A stretch of DNA of 64,000 nt from Glaciecola sp964195425. GTDB lineage: Bacteria > Pseudomonadota > Gammaproteobacteria > Enterobacterales > Alteromonadaceae. The notes beneath the pieces were generated by a model, which saw only the letters and a program-made list of their open reading frames with translations, made no database searches and had not been told where the DNA came from. This document shows positions 17,677-26,506 of the stretch, in pieces (position 1 is the first letter of the stretch; every line of letters begins with the position of its first letter). The stretch spans positions 62,001 to 126,000 of the forward strand of contig CAXMOM010000039.1 of the NCBI GenBank assembly GCA_964195425.1, in the 5' to 3' direction. The position numbers and the translations under genes were made by a program.

Positions 17677-18807
17677 TTAAATTTCAAAGTAATTAGTGAA
17701 ACACTTAAATATTTGCGTTCCACTTAACACGCTTGCAGAAGGAAAATGCAGTATTGGGATTAGGTCACACGGCGCATTAACACAACTAATTGCTCGTTTA
17801 TCCTCAAGCTCATCAATATTAAGTACGCGCGCCATCAAGTCACCTTTTTTAATAAACTGACCTGGTTTTGCTATATATTCGACCATCCCACCAAAACGAC
17901 TATACATTATATTATAGTCGGCTAAATAAACGGCATAACGTGTTATATCTTCAGGCTTATGTAAGGGGGTTACGAAGCATTCCTTATATGATAAGTATGA
18001 CAATATTCCTTTGGAATCTTCTTTGCCAGCATCAAAATCAATTACTTCTTGAGAGCCCATTTCGACTGTAAACGCTTCAATCCCGAAGTCCCAATCAGTA
18101 CCCGGGTAACGCTCCTTCAATGAATTAGTTAAAGACCACCAAGGGCAAAATGTGGCTTCATCTAAGGCCCCAGAAAACACATTGTTTATTAGGATTATAT
18201 GAGGAATATTGAAGTATTGGGCTGATTCTCTCGCATACTCAGGCACATAAATATGTCGTGTAGAAACAGGCCCATTGTGAAGGTCTAGAACAATATCTGC
18301 TTCTAGTGCCATGAGTTGTAACTTTAAGTTTAAACATTCTGCCAGCCCCAAGCCCCACTCATTATTTAACCTTTCTTCGATGGATCCTTTTAGTCTTCTA
18401 CGATATTCTTTCTTTAACTCCTTGATATCCATATCAGGTTTAATTTTGCCCGCAAATTCAGAAATCAGGTCTTCATCATAATGGTAAGCCCTATTCCAGT
18501 TTTGACCATTTACTGGATCGAAACGCCCCAATGTATATTCGCCCGACTTTAAATTACTGCCGACTGGGTTACAATTGGGAACCAAAGTAACCTCTCCTCT
18601 TAGCTCAGCGCATTGCAGTTCTTTAAGAAGATGGAGCAATACGACGTTTCCTTGAACTTCCGCGCCATGTATTGAACTTTGGATATATACTTTAGGACCA
18701 GGTACATTGCTGACGAATTTATAGACCGGTACGTTCAAATTTCTTCCTGAGGCGTTTTGTGCGACAACAAGATATTCTTTGGAAAATTTTACTTTCAATG
18801 ATTGCAT
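17677..18807 (-). CDS. Succinylglutamate desuccinylase/aspartoacylase family protein
   Basis: A 376-aa zinc hydrolase of the AstE/AspA (M14-like) family. Zinc ligands are visible as HxxE in SSIHGAEVQGN and a His in VLDLHNGPVS; the catalytic Glu is in FTVEMGSQEV. The C-terminus has a lipoyl-like beta segment (GMVEYIAKPGQFIKKGD), as in many family members of unknown substrate. Members remove acyl groups from amino acids or act on amide bonds. The gene is intact although its neighbours are broken. No strong ribosome site is seen before the ATG at 18807. Confidence 0.85.
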   Translation of the reverse strand: MQSLKVKFSKEYLVVAQNASGRNLNVPVYKFVSNVPGPKVYIQSSIHGAEVQGNVVLLHLLKELQCAELRGEVTLVPNCNPVGSNLKSGEYTLGRFDPVNGQNWNRAYHYDEDLISEFAGKIKPDMDIKELKKEYRRRLKGSIEERLNNEWGLGLAECLNLKLQLMALEADIVLDLHNGPVSTRHIYVPEYARESAQYFNIPHIILINNVFSGALDEATFCPWWSLTNSLKERYPGTDWDFGIEAFTVEMGSQEVIDFDAGKEDSKGILSYLSYKECFVTPLHKPEDITRYAVYLADYNIMYSRFGGMVEYIAKPGQFIKKGDLMARVLNIDELEDKRAISCVNAPCDLIPILHFPSASVLSGTQIFKCFTNYFEI

Positions 18808-18941
18808 TAGACTTAAACATTAACGTGTTTGTATTGCCTTAGTGTAAAATAGTGTCCTACTTAGTCAAGGCTTTGTGCTTTTTCAAGAAATTAAATGAAA
18901 TTAGCACTTAATTATATAAGTGCTTTAGACTAGGCGTTGCC

Positions 18942-20384
18942 TTAAGCAGACTTTCTGGCTACTACTAGGTTTTTCCCTTCGCGTTTAGCTTGATACACCG
19001 ACTGCTCAGCCCATTCCACCATTAGTGCCAGAGTGTCGGCTAAGTCTCTTGAGTAAGCAAATCCGACGGATGCCTGCGTAGGCACCAAAGCGTCGCCGAT
19101 GCTTGTTTGATTGTCTTGAATAACACCGCGACATTTTTCAGCTAAATCGAGGGCTTCTTTTTGTTCAATGTTAAGCAATAACAACACAAATTTCTCGCCG
19201 CCCCAGCGCACGACTAAATCGTTATCGCGTACCGTTTTTGATAAGAGCTTGGCAACTTCTTGCAAAACACGGTTTCCTGCGCTGTGGCCATGAGTTTCGT
19301 TTACTTGTTTGAAATTATCAACGTTAATCATAATTGTGGCTGCGGTTCGATGCTGTTTACGTTGTCTGGTAAAAAACAAATATGCATATCGACAGTTAGA
19401 TAATTTGGTTAAGGGATCGTAGTTTAGCTTTCTACTTACTTTGTCGGCATAAAAATCGACGAGTGAGATCACTGATTTGTACAATACAAATAATATTAAT
19501 AATCCTAAGCCTATATAAAGTGCGAAAGACTTGTTCACCTCTTGTTGGCGTTCGCTTAGCGGTGTAAGCAAATATATAGACCAATTTAAAGACTCAATTC
19601 TAAGCTGCGATATCAGCAAATCGCCATTCGCAGAAGGTACAACTAAACTAGGCTCAATTTGACCATGCGTTTCTTTGGCAAAATTACTATACCAAGGTAA
19701 GCTAGATATATTCTTTATCGTTATCACTTCATCTGATGAGTTAGGACTAGTAGGAAGAAGATCTTGTCGCGATGAGAGCACAATTTCATTGCGATTATTG
19801 ACGAATATAAACTCATGACCGTAGTCATCTTTGAATTTTTCAAACGACGCAATAAAGTCGTCGAGCGATTTGCCCACACCAACAAAACCTATGAATTCGC
19901 CCTCAATGTCGTACTGACGAACATCAATATAAAGGTGGACGTCTTCGCGTTTACCTAACACTGCTTGAACGGGATAGTCTGTTTCGTCTTTAAGCGCAAA
20001 ATACCAAATTACTTTGCCTTCAATTAAGTCAAATACGCGGCCATCAGAATTATATTGTTTTCTGGATTTTTCGTGGGCCACATAAAACGCTAAATCTAAA
20101 CGCTCACTGTAGTCTTTAAGTTGTGCGACAAGAGCCTCTTCAGCCGGTTCGTCTTGCACAAAATATTCGCTGTAAACACCTATTTTGTCGAGTGTTTTAG
20201 CAATATGAAGAGGTTCAACTAGCTCACTTTCAATTAGACCGAAAATAGGCGAAACCGACTGTTGATGCTTCTAACTTTGAGAGCTAACCAAATCACCAAT
20301 AGCAAAATAACCCGCCACGCTGATAATACCTAATAGTAAAAGACAAAATAAAGTACTTACTCGTCTGTTCACTTGACTCTCCAT
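18942..20384 (-). pseudogene. Diguanylate cyclase-like GGDEF protein with amber codon and degenerate active site
   Basis: From ATG 20384 the frame reads a membrane helix (TLFCLLLLGIISVAGYFAIG), then hits TAG at codon 38 (20271-20273) and continues open without shift to 18942. The periplasmic Cache-like sensor (residues about 60-290) is followed by a second membrane helix (FALYIGLGLLILFVLYKSV) and a GGDEF domain (DPLTKLSNCRYAYLFF). The signature reads RWGGEKFVLLL, with Lys where the catalytic acidic residue should be, so cyclase activity is unlikely. A shorter product could start at ATG 20159 but would lack the first membrane anchor. Confidence 0.75.
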
Positions 20385-20655
20385 TACCTGGCGCTTGTGT
20401 TTAGTAGTGCGCCTAGCAATAACGACTAATCGCCCAACGCTACCTTTACCTTAACGCCTAACATTATTATCCCAACAAATTAGCAGAGAACAGCATGGCC
20501 GCTTGTACTTAAGCAATATGCCCAAGCGGCCTAATATTATAAAAAATAAGATGCTTGAACGTTTAGCATCTCAAATACAATTACCTCATAATTTACCCTA
20601 AATTGGCAGGCTAATGCCAACTAGCTGATCTGATATTTATATAGGCATCCACAAT

Positions 20656-21774
20656 TTATAAAGACGGATTAATTAAGAATTTTTCGCCCGTTTTCTTAGC
20701 ATTATATCGTGCAATATTGTCAGGCTTCATGGCATCAACAAGTGAGATTTCATCACTAAATTCAAGTGCAAAAGTGGTGTCTATTTCGTCGGCGACACGT
20801 TTGTGTAAAGCAAGCACATCTTTAATCTCCAACTTGCCTAAAAAGCGCATAAGCAACCAGCCGCCTATATTCCACGTCATTCCGTAAGCACGATTGAGCA
20901 CTGTAGGGGCAATATCTAAACCACCGTAAACATAAACTTGTTTATTTTCAGCAGAGCCATAAGTGTTGAAACCAACAGCATCTTTACTGCCTACCGCTTC
21001 CATTGCCGTAAGAATATCACTAGCGAGGCTCCCGCCGCCAATAGCATCGAAGGCTAAGGTTGCACCGGTTTCTTTGACTGCTTTATATAAATCTTTTTTG
21101 AAGCATTCACTGCTTGAGTTAAGCACATATTTTGCGCCTAAGCCGGTGAGAATATCAACTTGTTCTTGCTTTCGCACAATGTTTACAAGACTCACGCCTT
21201 CAGCAATACAAATTTTATTTAGCATAATACCTAGGCTAGAAGCTGCTGCGGTGTGCACAAGTGCAGTATGTCCATCAAGACGCATATTTGCGACCATGCT
21301 TAATGCCGTAAGTGGATTAACAAATGAAGATGCGGCTTGGCGAGCAGTTGTGCCTTCGTTATGCACAATACAAGCTTGCACAGGCACACAGCAATATTCA
21401 GTATAAGAAGCACCTGTAAGTACGCCTACCGTTTTACCCATAAGCGCTTGCGCTTGAGGACTGTCTCCGGCAGCAACAACTGTACCTGCACCTTCATTTC
21501 CAATAGGGAGCTTTTGGTCTATTCGCGATTTAATTCGAGGTAATATACCCGGGTGTACTGGCGCGGTTAAGCTATTAGTGCTGGCGTCGAACGTGGCTTC
21601 TGCCATATTAGCAGGGCCGAACATAGGCCACATATCTGAAGGGTTAATAGGAGAAGCCTCAATTTTAATAACGACTTCATGTGGTTTTGGCGACGGTAAA
21701 TCAACCTCTTCTAGTGAGATAGTTAATGTGGCTTCAGATGAAATGTGGGTAAACAGCTGTTTAGTTGTGCTCAT
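20656..21774 (-). CDS. Zinc-type MDR family oxidoreductase (quinone reductase-like)
   Basis: A 372-aa medium-chain dehydrogenase/reductase. The N-terminal GroES-like domain has SPINPSDMWPMFGP and IGNEGAGTVVAAGDS; the Rossmann part has ALVHTAAASSLGIMLNKIC and the NAD(P)H-binding region up to AFDAIGGGSLASDI. No zinc-ligand cysteine set is apparent, so it fits the quinone-reductase/enoyl-reductase type rather than alcohol dehydrogenases. Cytoplasmic; substrate unknown. Intact, monocistronic, divergent from the amidohydrolase gene. Confidence 0.88.
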   Translation of the reverse strand: MSTTKQLFTHISSEATLTISLEEVDLPSPKPHEVVIKIEASPINPSDMWPMFGPANMAEATFDASTNSLTAPVHPGILPRIKSRIDQKLPIGNEGAGTVVAAGDSPQAQALMGKTVGVLTGASYTEYCCVPVQACIVHNEGTTARQAASSFVNPLTALSMVANMRLDGHTALVHTAAASSLGIMLNKICIAEGVSLVNIVRKQEQVDILTGLGAKYVLNSSSECFKKDLYKAVKETGATLAFDAIGGGSLASDILTAMEAVGSKDAVGFNTYGSAENKQVYVYGGLDIAPTVLNRAYGMTWNIGGWLLMRFLGKLEIKDVLALHKRVADEIDTTFALEFSDEISLVDAMKPDNIARYNAKKTGEKFLINPSL

Positions 21775-22029
21775 GCTTTTCTCTCAAGGTAATAGGTTAG
21801 CGGTAATTTATATTATATTTACTTATCAAAATAACATGCTGTTAACATGCTTGCTAGTCATGTCTTTTGTTGCCTGACTATCATCAGAATCTATCATTAA
21901 AAGCGATTGTAAAGAACGCCTTTAATAAACGCTTTTTTATTCAGTAATATGTATTGACCATGCAACTCAAGACATAGTTCAAAAGGTATGTAATACTCAA
22001 ATCCACAATATAAAAAGAAAGCCCATATC

Positions 22030-24096
22030 ATGATTCGTATGCTCTTTATAAGCATTTTTTCATCGTCCCTTTTTTTTCTTACAGGGTGTTCTAAACAGCA
22101 AGATAGTATTAGCCACGACGACACTAGCAATGCCACCACTGAAAAATTCGATGTTTTATTCGGCGGCAGTGATGTGGGCGACTTAGTTGTAAAGCGCAAT
22201 AATAACCAGTTCGATATTGACTTTGGGTTTAGCAATAACGGTCGCGGCGCATCTACTATTGAATCGCTTACCGTATCAGATGAAGGCTTACCACTTGCCT
22301 GGGCCATTAAGGGCAAAACAGTATTTGGTAATAGCGTTGATGAAAGCTTCTCAGTTGAAAAAGGCCAAGCCACATGGCGGGCAAGCGATGGTGAAGGAAA
22401 TTCACCTTTCAGTAACAACGAGCTTTACGTTGGACAAAGCGCAAGCCCCTATGCACTTTTTATCTATGCCCGCGCACTGTTAAGCGATTCAGATAATAAA
22501 ATATCCGCGTTGCCCGGTGGTGAACTTAGTATTAGCAATTTACAAGAAATGACCTTATCTAATGCCAATACCGGAATAAGCGAGACTGCTACGATATATG
22601 CAATAAATGGCATTGAGCTTGATCCAAGCTATATCGCCTTAGATAGTAAGCAACAAATGCTAGCATTTTTGTCACCCCGTTTTGCGCTTGTTCGCGACGG
22701 CTTTGCATCTGAAGATATGCGATTAAGAGAATTGGCTGCCACCCTAAACGCTAAACGATTTGAAACGATTGCAAAGAAGGTTACCCATAAATTCGCCAAG
22801 ATCGTGCGAATAAACAACGTAAGGATATTCGATCCGGTTGCACTAAAGCTAAGCGAAAAACAGTCTGTTGTTGTTAATACCAACCAAATTGTCGCTATTG
22901 AAGATGTGGTAGATACGCAAGCACCCGAAGAGGTCTTAATTGACGGCAAAGGCGGCACACTTATACCGGGCTTATTCGAAATGCATGGCCACATTAGTGA
23001 CAACGATGCGCTATTAAATGTAATGGCCGGCGTGACCTCAGTTCGCGACATGGGTAATGAAAAAGAGGTGCTAGACGCGCTTATCGACAAAATTGATAAC
23101 AACATACTGATTGGCCCACGTATAACGAAAAGTGGCTTCATAGAAGGCAAAAGCGAATTTTCTGCTGCTACCGGCGAACTTGCTTCGACTAAGCAAGAAG
23201 CCCTCGATTTAGTTAAGATGTATGGTGAGAGTGGCGACTATTTTCAGATAAAAGTTTACAGCTCTGTTAATCCTGATTGGGTACCCGATATGGCTAAGGT
23301 AGCAAAAATATACGGGATGCGGGTAACCGGTCATATTCCTGCTTTTTCAAATGTAGACGAGATGATTGCCGCTGGCTACGACGAAATAACGCATATTAAT
23401 CAGGTTATGCTTAGCTGGGTATTAGCGCGAGAAGAAGATACTCGCACACTCTTTAGAATTACCGGCATAAAGCGCTTTGTATATTTAGATTTAAACAGTG
23501 AGAAAGTACAAAACACGCTTAATACGATGCTTGAAAAGAACATTGCTGTTGATCCTACTCTGGTTATCCATGAATTGGGCTTAACGGCTCGAAACGGCGA
23601 AACGCGCATAGGCGTAATAGACTATATAGACAACATGCCCATTGGCGTGCAAAGGCAAGCAAAGCAAGCACTTTTAGACGTTGCTGATGAAGACGAAGAC
23701 ACAGCCTATAGATTAGCCTTTGCCAAGGTCATGGAAACCCTCACGCTAATGCACAACAAAGGCATTTTTATTGTCCCTGGCACTGACCTAGGCGGCGCGT
23801 TTGAGCTACACCGTGAACTAGAACTGTTTAGTCAATTAGGTATGTCGAATGCAGAAGTATTAAGACGCGCCTCTTATGACATGGCGAATTACTTGGGTCA
23901 AGGCGACAGCCTTGGTAGTATTGAAGTGGGTAAACTTGCCGATTTCTTTTTAGTTCCCGGAGATCCGCTAAATGACTTGCGTGCAATTAAAACCGTGGCG
24001 ATGGTAGTTAAAGACGGTAACATTTATTACCCTTCTCAAGTATATCCTGAGTTTGGAATTAAACCTTTTTTGGCGTTTCCAGCAGATAGTAATTAA
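22030..24096 (+). CDS. Amidohydrolase family lipoprotein
   Basis: A 688-aa lipoprotein: the signal MIRMLFISIFSSSLFFLTGC carries an LTGC lipobox. Residues about 35-250 form a beta-rich extra domain; residues about 265-680 are an imidazolonepropionase-like amidohydrolase. Metal-binding features are present: HxH in LFEMHGHIS, His in VTGHIPAF and EITHINQV, Asp in VPGTDLGGAF, ending with GSIEVGKLADFFLV. Exported members of this clan often act as peptidases or amidases on small compounds. A scrap of a near copy of its 3' part occurs at 26442-26488. Confidence 0.88.
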   Translation: MIRMLFISIFSSSLFFLTGCSKQQDSISHDDTSNATTEKFDVLFGGSDVGDLVVKRNNNQFDIDFGFSNNGRGASTIESLTVSDEGLPLAWAIKGKTVFGNSVDESFSVEKGQATWRASDGEGNSPFSNNELYVGQSASPYALFIYARALLSDSDNKISALPGGELSISNLQEMTLSNANTGISETATIYAINGIELDPSYIALDSKQQMLAFLSPRFALVRDGFASEDMRLRELAATLNAKRFETIAKKVTHKFAKIVRINNVRIFDPVALKLSEKQSVVVNTNQIVAIEDVVDTQAPEEVLIDGKGGTLIPGLFEMHGHISDNDALLNVMAGVTSVRDMGNEKEVLDALIDKIDNNILIGPRITKSGFIEGKSEFSAATGELASTKQEALDLVKMYGESGDYFQIKVYSSVNPDWVPDMAKVAKIYGMRVTGHIPAFSNVDEMIAAGYDEITHINQVMLSWVLAREEDTRTLFRITGIKRFVYLDLNSEKVQNTLNTMLEKNIAVDPTLVIHELGLTARNGETRIGVIDYIDNMPIGVQRQAKQALLDVADEDEDTAYRLAFAKVMETLTLMHNKGIFIVPGTDLGGAFELHRELELFSQLGMSNAEVLRRASYDMANYLGQGDSLGSIEVGKLADFFLVPGDPLNDLRAIKTVAMVVKDGNIYYPSQVYPEFGIKPFLAFPADSN

Positions 24097-24142
24097 TAGA
24101 TAAGGTATTTAACTCATTTTGTGTTTCACCACCTATAAAGAT

Positions 24143-24164
24143 GCTAAGTGCCGGCGTGCTTAGC
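24143..24164. terminator. Hairpin terminator between amidohydrolase and anti-sigma genes
   Basis: GCTAAG (24143-24148) and CTTAGC (24159-24164) flank a GC-rich loop and are followed by TCTTTT on the + strand. It lies between convergent genes. Confidence 0.5.
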
Positions 24165-24179
24165 TCTTTTGGTTTTAAC

Positions 24180-24743
24180 TTACAAGATTAAAAAGTCTTT
24201 ATCACAAACCTGACCTTCTTTTACGCTAAAATATGCCGTAGTATTATGCGGTATTTTAAGTTGTGTATGTTCTATAAAGGTTTTGTCGAATTTATCTAAG
24301 TTTAAATTCAATAAATCCTGTGTAACTTCATCGTTTTGCCTGTTTGCCAATGGTGTTTGCTTGTTATTCAAGTCACCATACAAAAACAGACCTGCCAATA
24401 CCGCCACAGCTGTAATTGAAGCCCCTATAGATTGATTGTTAACATATCTATGTTGCCATTTTTTTTGCTTTATTGATGGTAGTTTGTAAATGTTACCATC
24501 GCCTTTTTGAGCTGTATTTTTTGACGCGTTTAGTCGCTCAATTTTTTGCTTCAATTTGGCCTCAAAACTATCACTTAAGATAGGCATTCCTAAGCCTTTC
24601 GAAAAGGCTGCTTTTACTTCATTGTAGTGTTGCTCGCATGCTGAGCAAGAATGAATATGGTCTGACAATTCAACTACCGACCCATTACTTAACTCAAAGT
24701 CAATTAATTTGGCCATTTTAGTTTGGGCCTGATTACAATTCAT
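24180..24743 (-). CDS. Putative anti-sigma factor (zinc-finger type)
   Basis: A 187-aa membrane protein. Its N-terminal cytoplasmic part has the HxxxCxxC motif of zinc-finger anti-sigma factors (HIHSCSAC, near residues 28-35), and a single membrane segment lies around residues 105-122 (SITAVAVLAGLFLYG). It overlaps the sigma-factor fragment upstream by 11 bp, the usual arrangement of an ECF sigma/anti-sigma pair. Its partner lacks the region-2 part that such proteins normally clamp, so its present function is doubtful. Confidence 0.75.
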   Translation of the reverse strand: MNCNQAQTKMAKLIDFELSNGSVVELSDHIHSCSACEQHYNEVKAAFSKGLGMPILSDSFEAKLKQKIERLNASKNTAQKGDGNIYKLPSIKQKKWQHRYVNNQSIGASITAVAVLAGLFLYGDLNNKQTPLANRQNDEVTQDLLNLNLDKFDKTFIEHTQLKIPHNTTAYFSVKEGQVCDKDFLIL

Positions 24744-24966
24744 TCGCTTGGTCTCTTAGTAAAGTAATTAGTTTTTTGCCTAAGGTGTTTAGTCTGGAGC
24801 GAATGGTTCCTATATTGATCTGCAAAATATGACCAATTTGTTCGTAGGTAAATTTTTCTCTATCCGCTAGATAAATCAATTGTCGTTCCTCAACATCTAG
24901 TTTTCTTATTGCGACTTCAATTGCATGGGTATTTAGTGGATTGTGGGCAGCCGTTTCGGTATACAT
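24733..24966 (-). CDS. ECF sigma factor fragment (region 4 only)
   Basis: A 77-aa frame containing a sigma region 4 helix-turn-helix (LDVEERQLIYLADREKFT, YEQIGHILQINIGTIRSRL). Full ECF sigma factors are ~160-200 aa with region 2 for core and -10 binding; here the frame upstream of ATG 24966 stays open only to a TAG near 25040, and that stretch shows no region 2. It is most likely the remaining end of a sigma gene whose 5' half was deleted. A short product might still bind the anti-sigma factor or -35 DNA, but cannot act as a sigma factor. Confidence 0.7.
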   Translation of the reverse strand: MYTETAAHNPLNTHAIEVAIRKLDVEERQLIYLADREKFTYEQIGHILQINIGTIRSRLNTLGKKLITLLRDQANEL

Positions 24967-25139
24967 AACAAAACTATGATTGTTAGCGTTTGAAGATAGT
25001 TCGAACGCATTCTCTGCCAGTTCATTTATTACAGCGAGCTAAGGCCGCATTCATATAACGGTGATTTAACGCCAAATGAATCGGAAATAAGATACTGAAA
25101 ATATTCTAAACCCGTGGCAAAAAAACGTGACCACTACAC

Positions 25140-25415
25140 ATGGGAGGCTTAGGTGTTAAGCAAGATTACACCCAGGCTTATCTTTGGTTAAATGTTGCCT
25201 TAGAATTCAATCACAATAAATGGCGAGAGGTAAGAGACCAAATGCGTAGCGCACTGACTAAAGAACAAGTTGTTGCTTTAACTCCGCTAGTGGATGAATA
25301 TATAGAGGAGTATGGCGCAAAAACTCTAGATGTAAGTTGTTCTAGAAGCGCCCCCCTTGGAAGCCTGCGCAAAGTGATGCAATGTCGGAAATATCTCACT
25401 AAAAGCATATCTTAA
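25140..25415 (+). pseudogene. Sel1-repeat protein fragment
   Basis: Ninety-one codons open with GGLGVKQDYTQAYLWLNVA, the pattern of the last Sel1-like repeat (G-x-G-V-x-Q-D-Y-x-x-A), followed by the C-terminal helix common in these proteins (LTKEQVVALTPLVDEYIEEY). There is no signal peptide and no preceding repeat; a stop lies shortly upstream in frame. This is the end of a longer gene cut off near 25130. Confidence 0.65.
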
Positions 25416-25593
25416 TTGCAGATTTATATAGCAGCGACATCGGTTGAATCATGGATTTTAGTTGCTTTAGGATATGACATCTAAATGCTGGAACTTCTGT
25501 GTTTGCCGTCTCAAGCAGAAACATTTATACACTGACATTTAAGTTCTACCCTTGATAAGTCTCTCATCTGTCTGAGTAAAATGCTTGTGAATC
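25416..25593. other. Intergenic stretch, nothing recognised
   Basis: Between the Sel1 scrap and the thioredoxin-fold pseudogene no coding, RNA or repeat feature was recognised. Confidence 0.4.
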
Positions 25594-26133
25594 CTATTTT
25601 GGTCCCGCATCTATGCCGCTAGAAGCGGCCGGTCCGTTGTCGTAGGTGATAGTTTGAATCGAACTCTCAATGTTACCAATGAATTTGTTTGTGTAGTCAG
25701 CGCCCTCAATATAGCCAACGATACGGGTTTGTACCTAGTTTGATGAATGATCCAGAAGCAGAACGGTCGGTGTAGTGTTTGCGTCCAAACTTTCGGCAAA
25801 TTTGAAACCTGAAATTTTGGTTTCGTCTTTTTCTATTAGCGGCCCATCGAAATCTGTCAATACTGATGCGAAGAGAACTTTATCGAAATAACTTGGATCG
25901 TTTGCTAGCGGACGGAACACGTCACGCTTTAGTCGCTGGCAGAATGCGCAATCGCGCTGCTCAGTCAATAAGACTATAGGAACGTTCAGGCGCTTCGCGA
26001 TGGCGCTGGTTTCGTTCAAGGATTTGAGGTTTTGCAATCGATCTGAATCATCAGCAGATGTTGCCAGCGTATCCGGTCCCAAAACCAGAGAGAATAACGC
26101 CAAAACGTTGATGCCAAAGGCGCTGTATGCCAT
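25594..26133 (-). pseudogene. Thioredoxin-fold (SoxW-like) exported protein with in-frame amber codon
   Basis: The ATG at 26133 (MAYSAFGINVLALFSL) has an AAAGG site 8 bp upstream and begins an export signal. A thioredoxin-fold domain follows with redox motif RDCAFCQRLKRDV and a cis-proline segment ANTTPTVLLLD. TAG at 25735-25737 interrupts the frame after LLDHSSN; the same frame continues VQTRIVGYIEGADYTNKF, the normal end of the fold, to a stop at 25594-25596. The protein made would be 133 aa without the last strand and helix. The sequence looks more GC-rich than its neighbours. Related proteins are predicted periplasmic thiol reductases. Confidence 0.7.
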
Positions 26134-26441
26134 CTGAATACCTTTAATTGTCCATATCCAACCACAGGGTACGAGGAGACTATACGCTATGTCTGATCGA
26201 CGCCTGTTGTCTAGATTAAGGATGTAATTTATATTCCCAACCCGAATACTGGTAAAGTAAAGCATAAGTCTGAACTATGCAATAGTCATCGATTCAGCCT
26301 GCATTTAGGTAATTGAGCGGAATATAAGTAACCATTAATACAAAAGGAAAGACTGCTCGCCACCAGCTCAAAATCTGCAGATTGAGGCTGTCTAACGACA
26401 ATATCTTGTTATCGGTGAACTAAGCTTAAAAGTTAGAAACA

Positions 26442-26488
26442 GCGAATTACTTGGACCAAAGCCACAGCTTTGGTAGTATTGAAGTGGG
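26442..26488 (+). pseudogene. Scrap copy of the amidohydrolase gene
   Basis: These 47 bp closely match 23884-23930 inside the amidohydrolase gene: both begin GCGAATTACTTGG and share TTGGTAGTATTGAAGTGGG. Translated, the scrap reads ANYLDQSHSFGSIEVG against ANYLGQGDSLGSIEVG. It has no flanking frame and ends just before the histidine kinase stop codon. Confidence 0.7.
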
Positions 26489-26506
26489 AAATTCGCAAGC
26501 TCGATC

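Noticed and set aside
15844..26133. In-frame TAG codons in several broken genes as a sign of amber suppression
   Set aside because: Intact genes such as the M16 gene, mioC and yajQ end in TAG, and the broken genes carry other lesions (TAA, TGA, frameshifts, deletions) too. Decay explains all of it.
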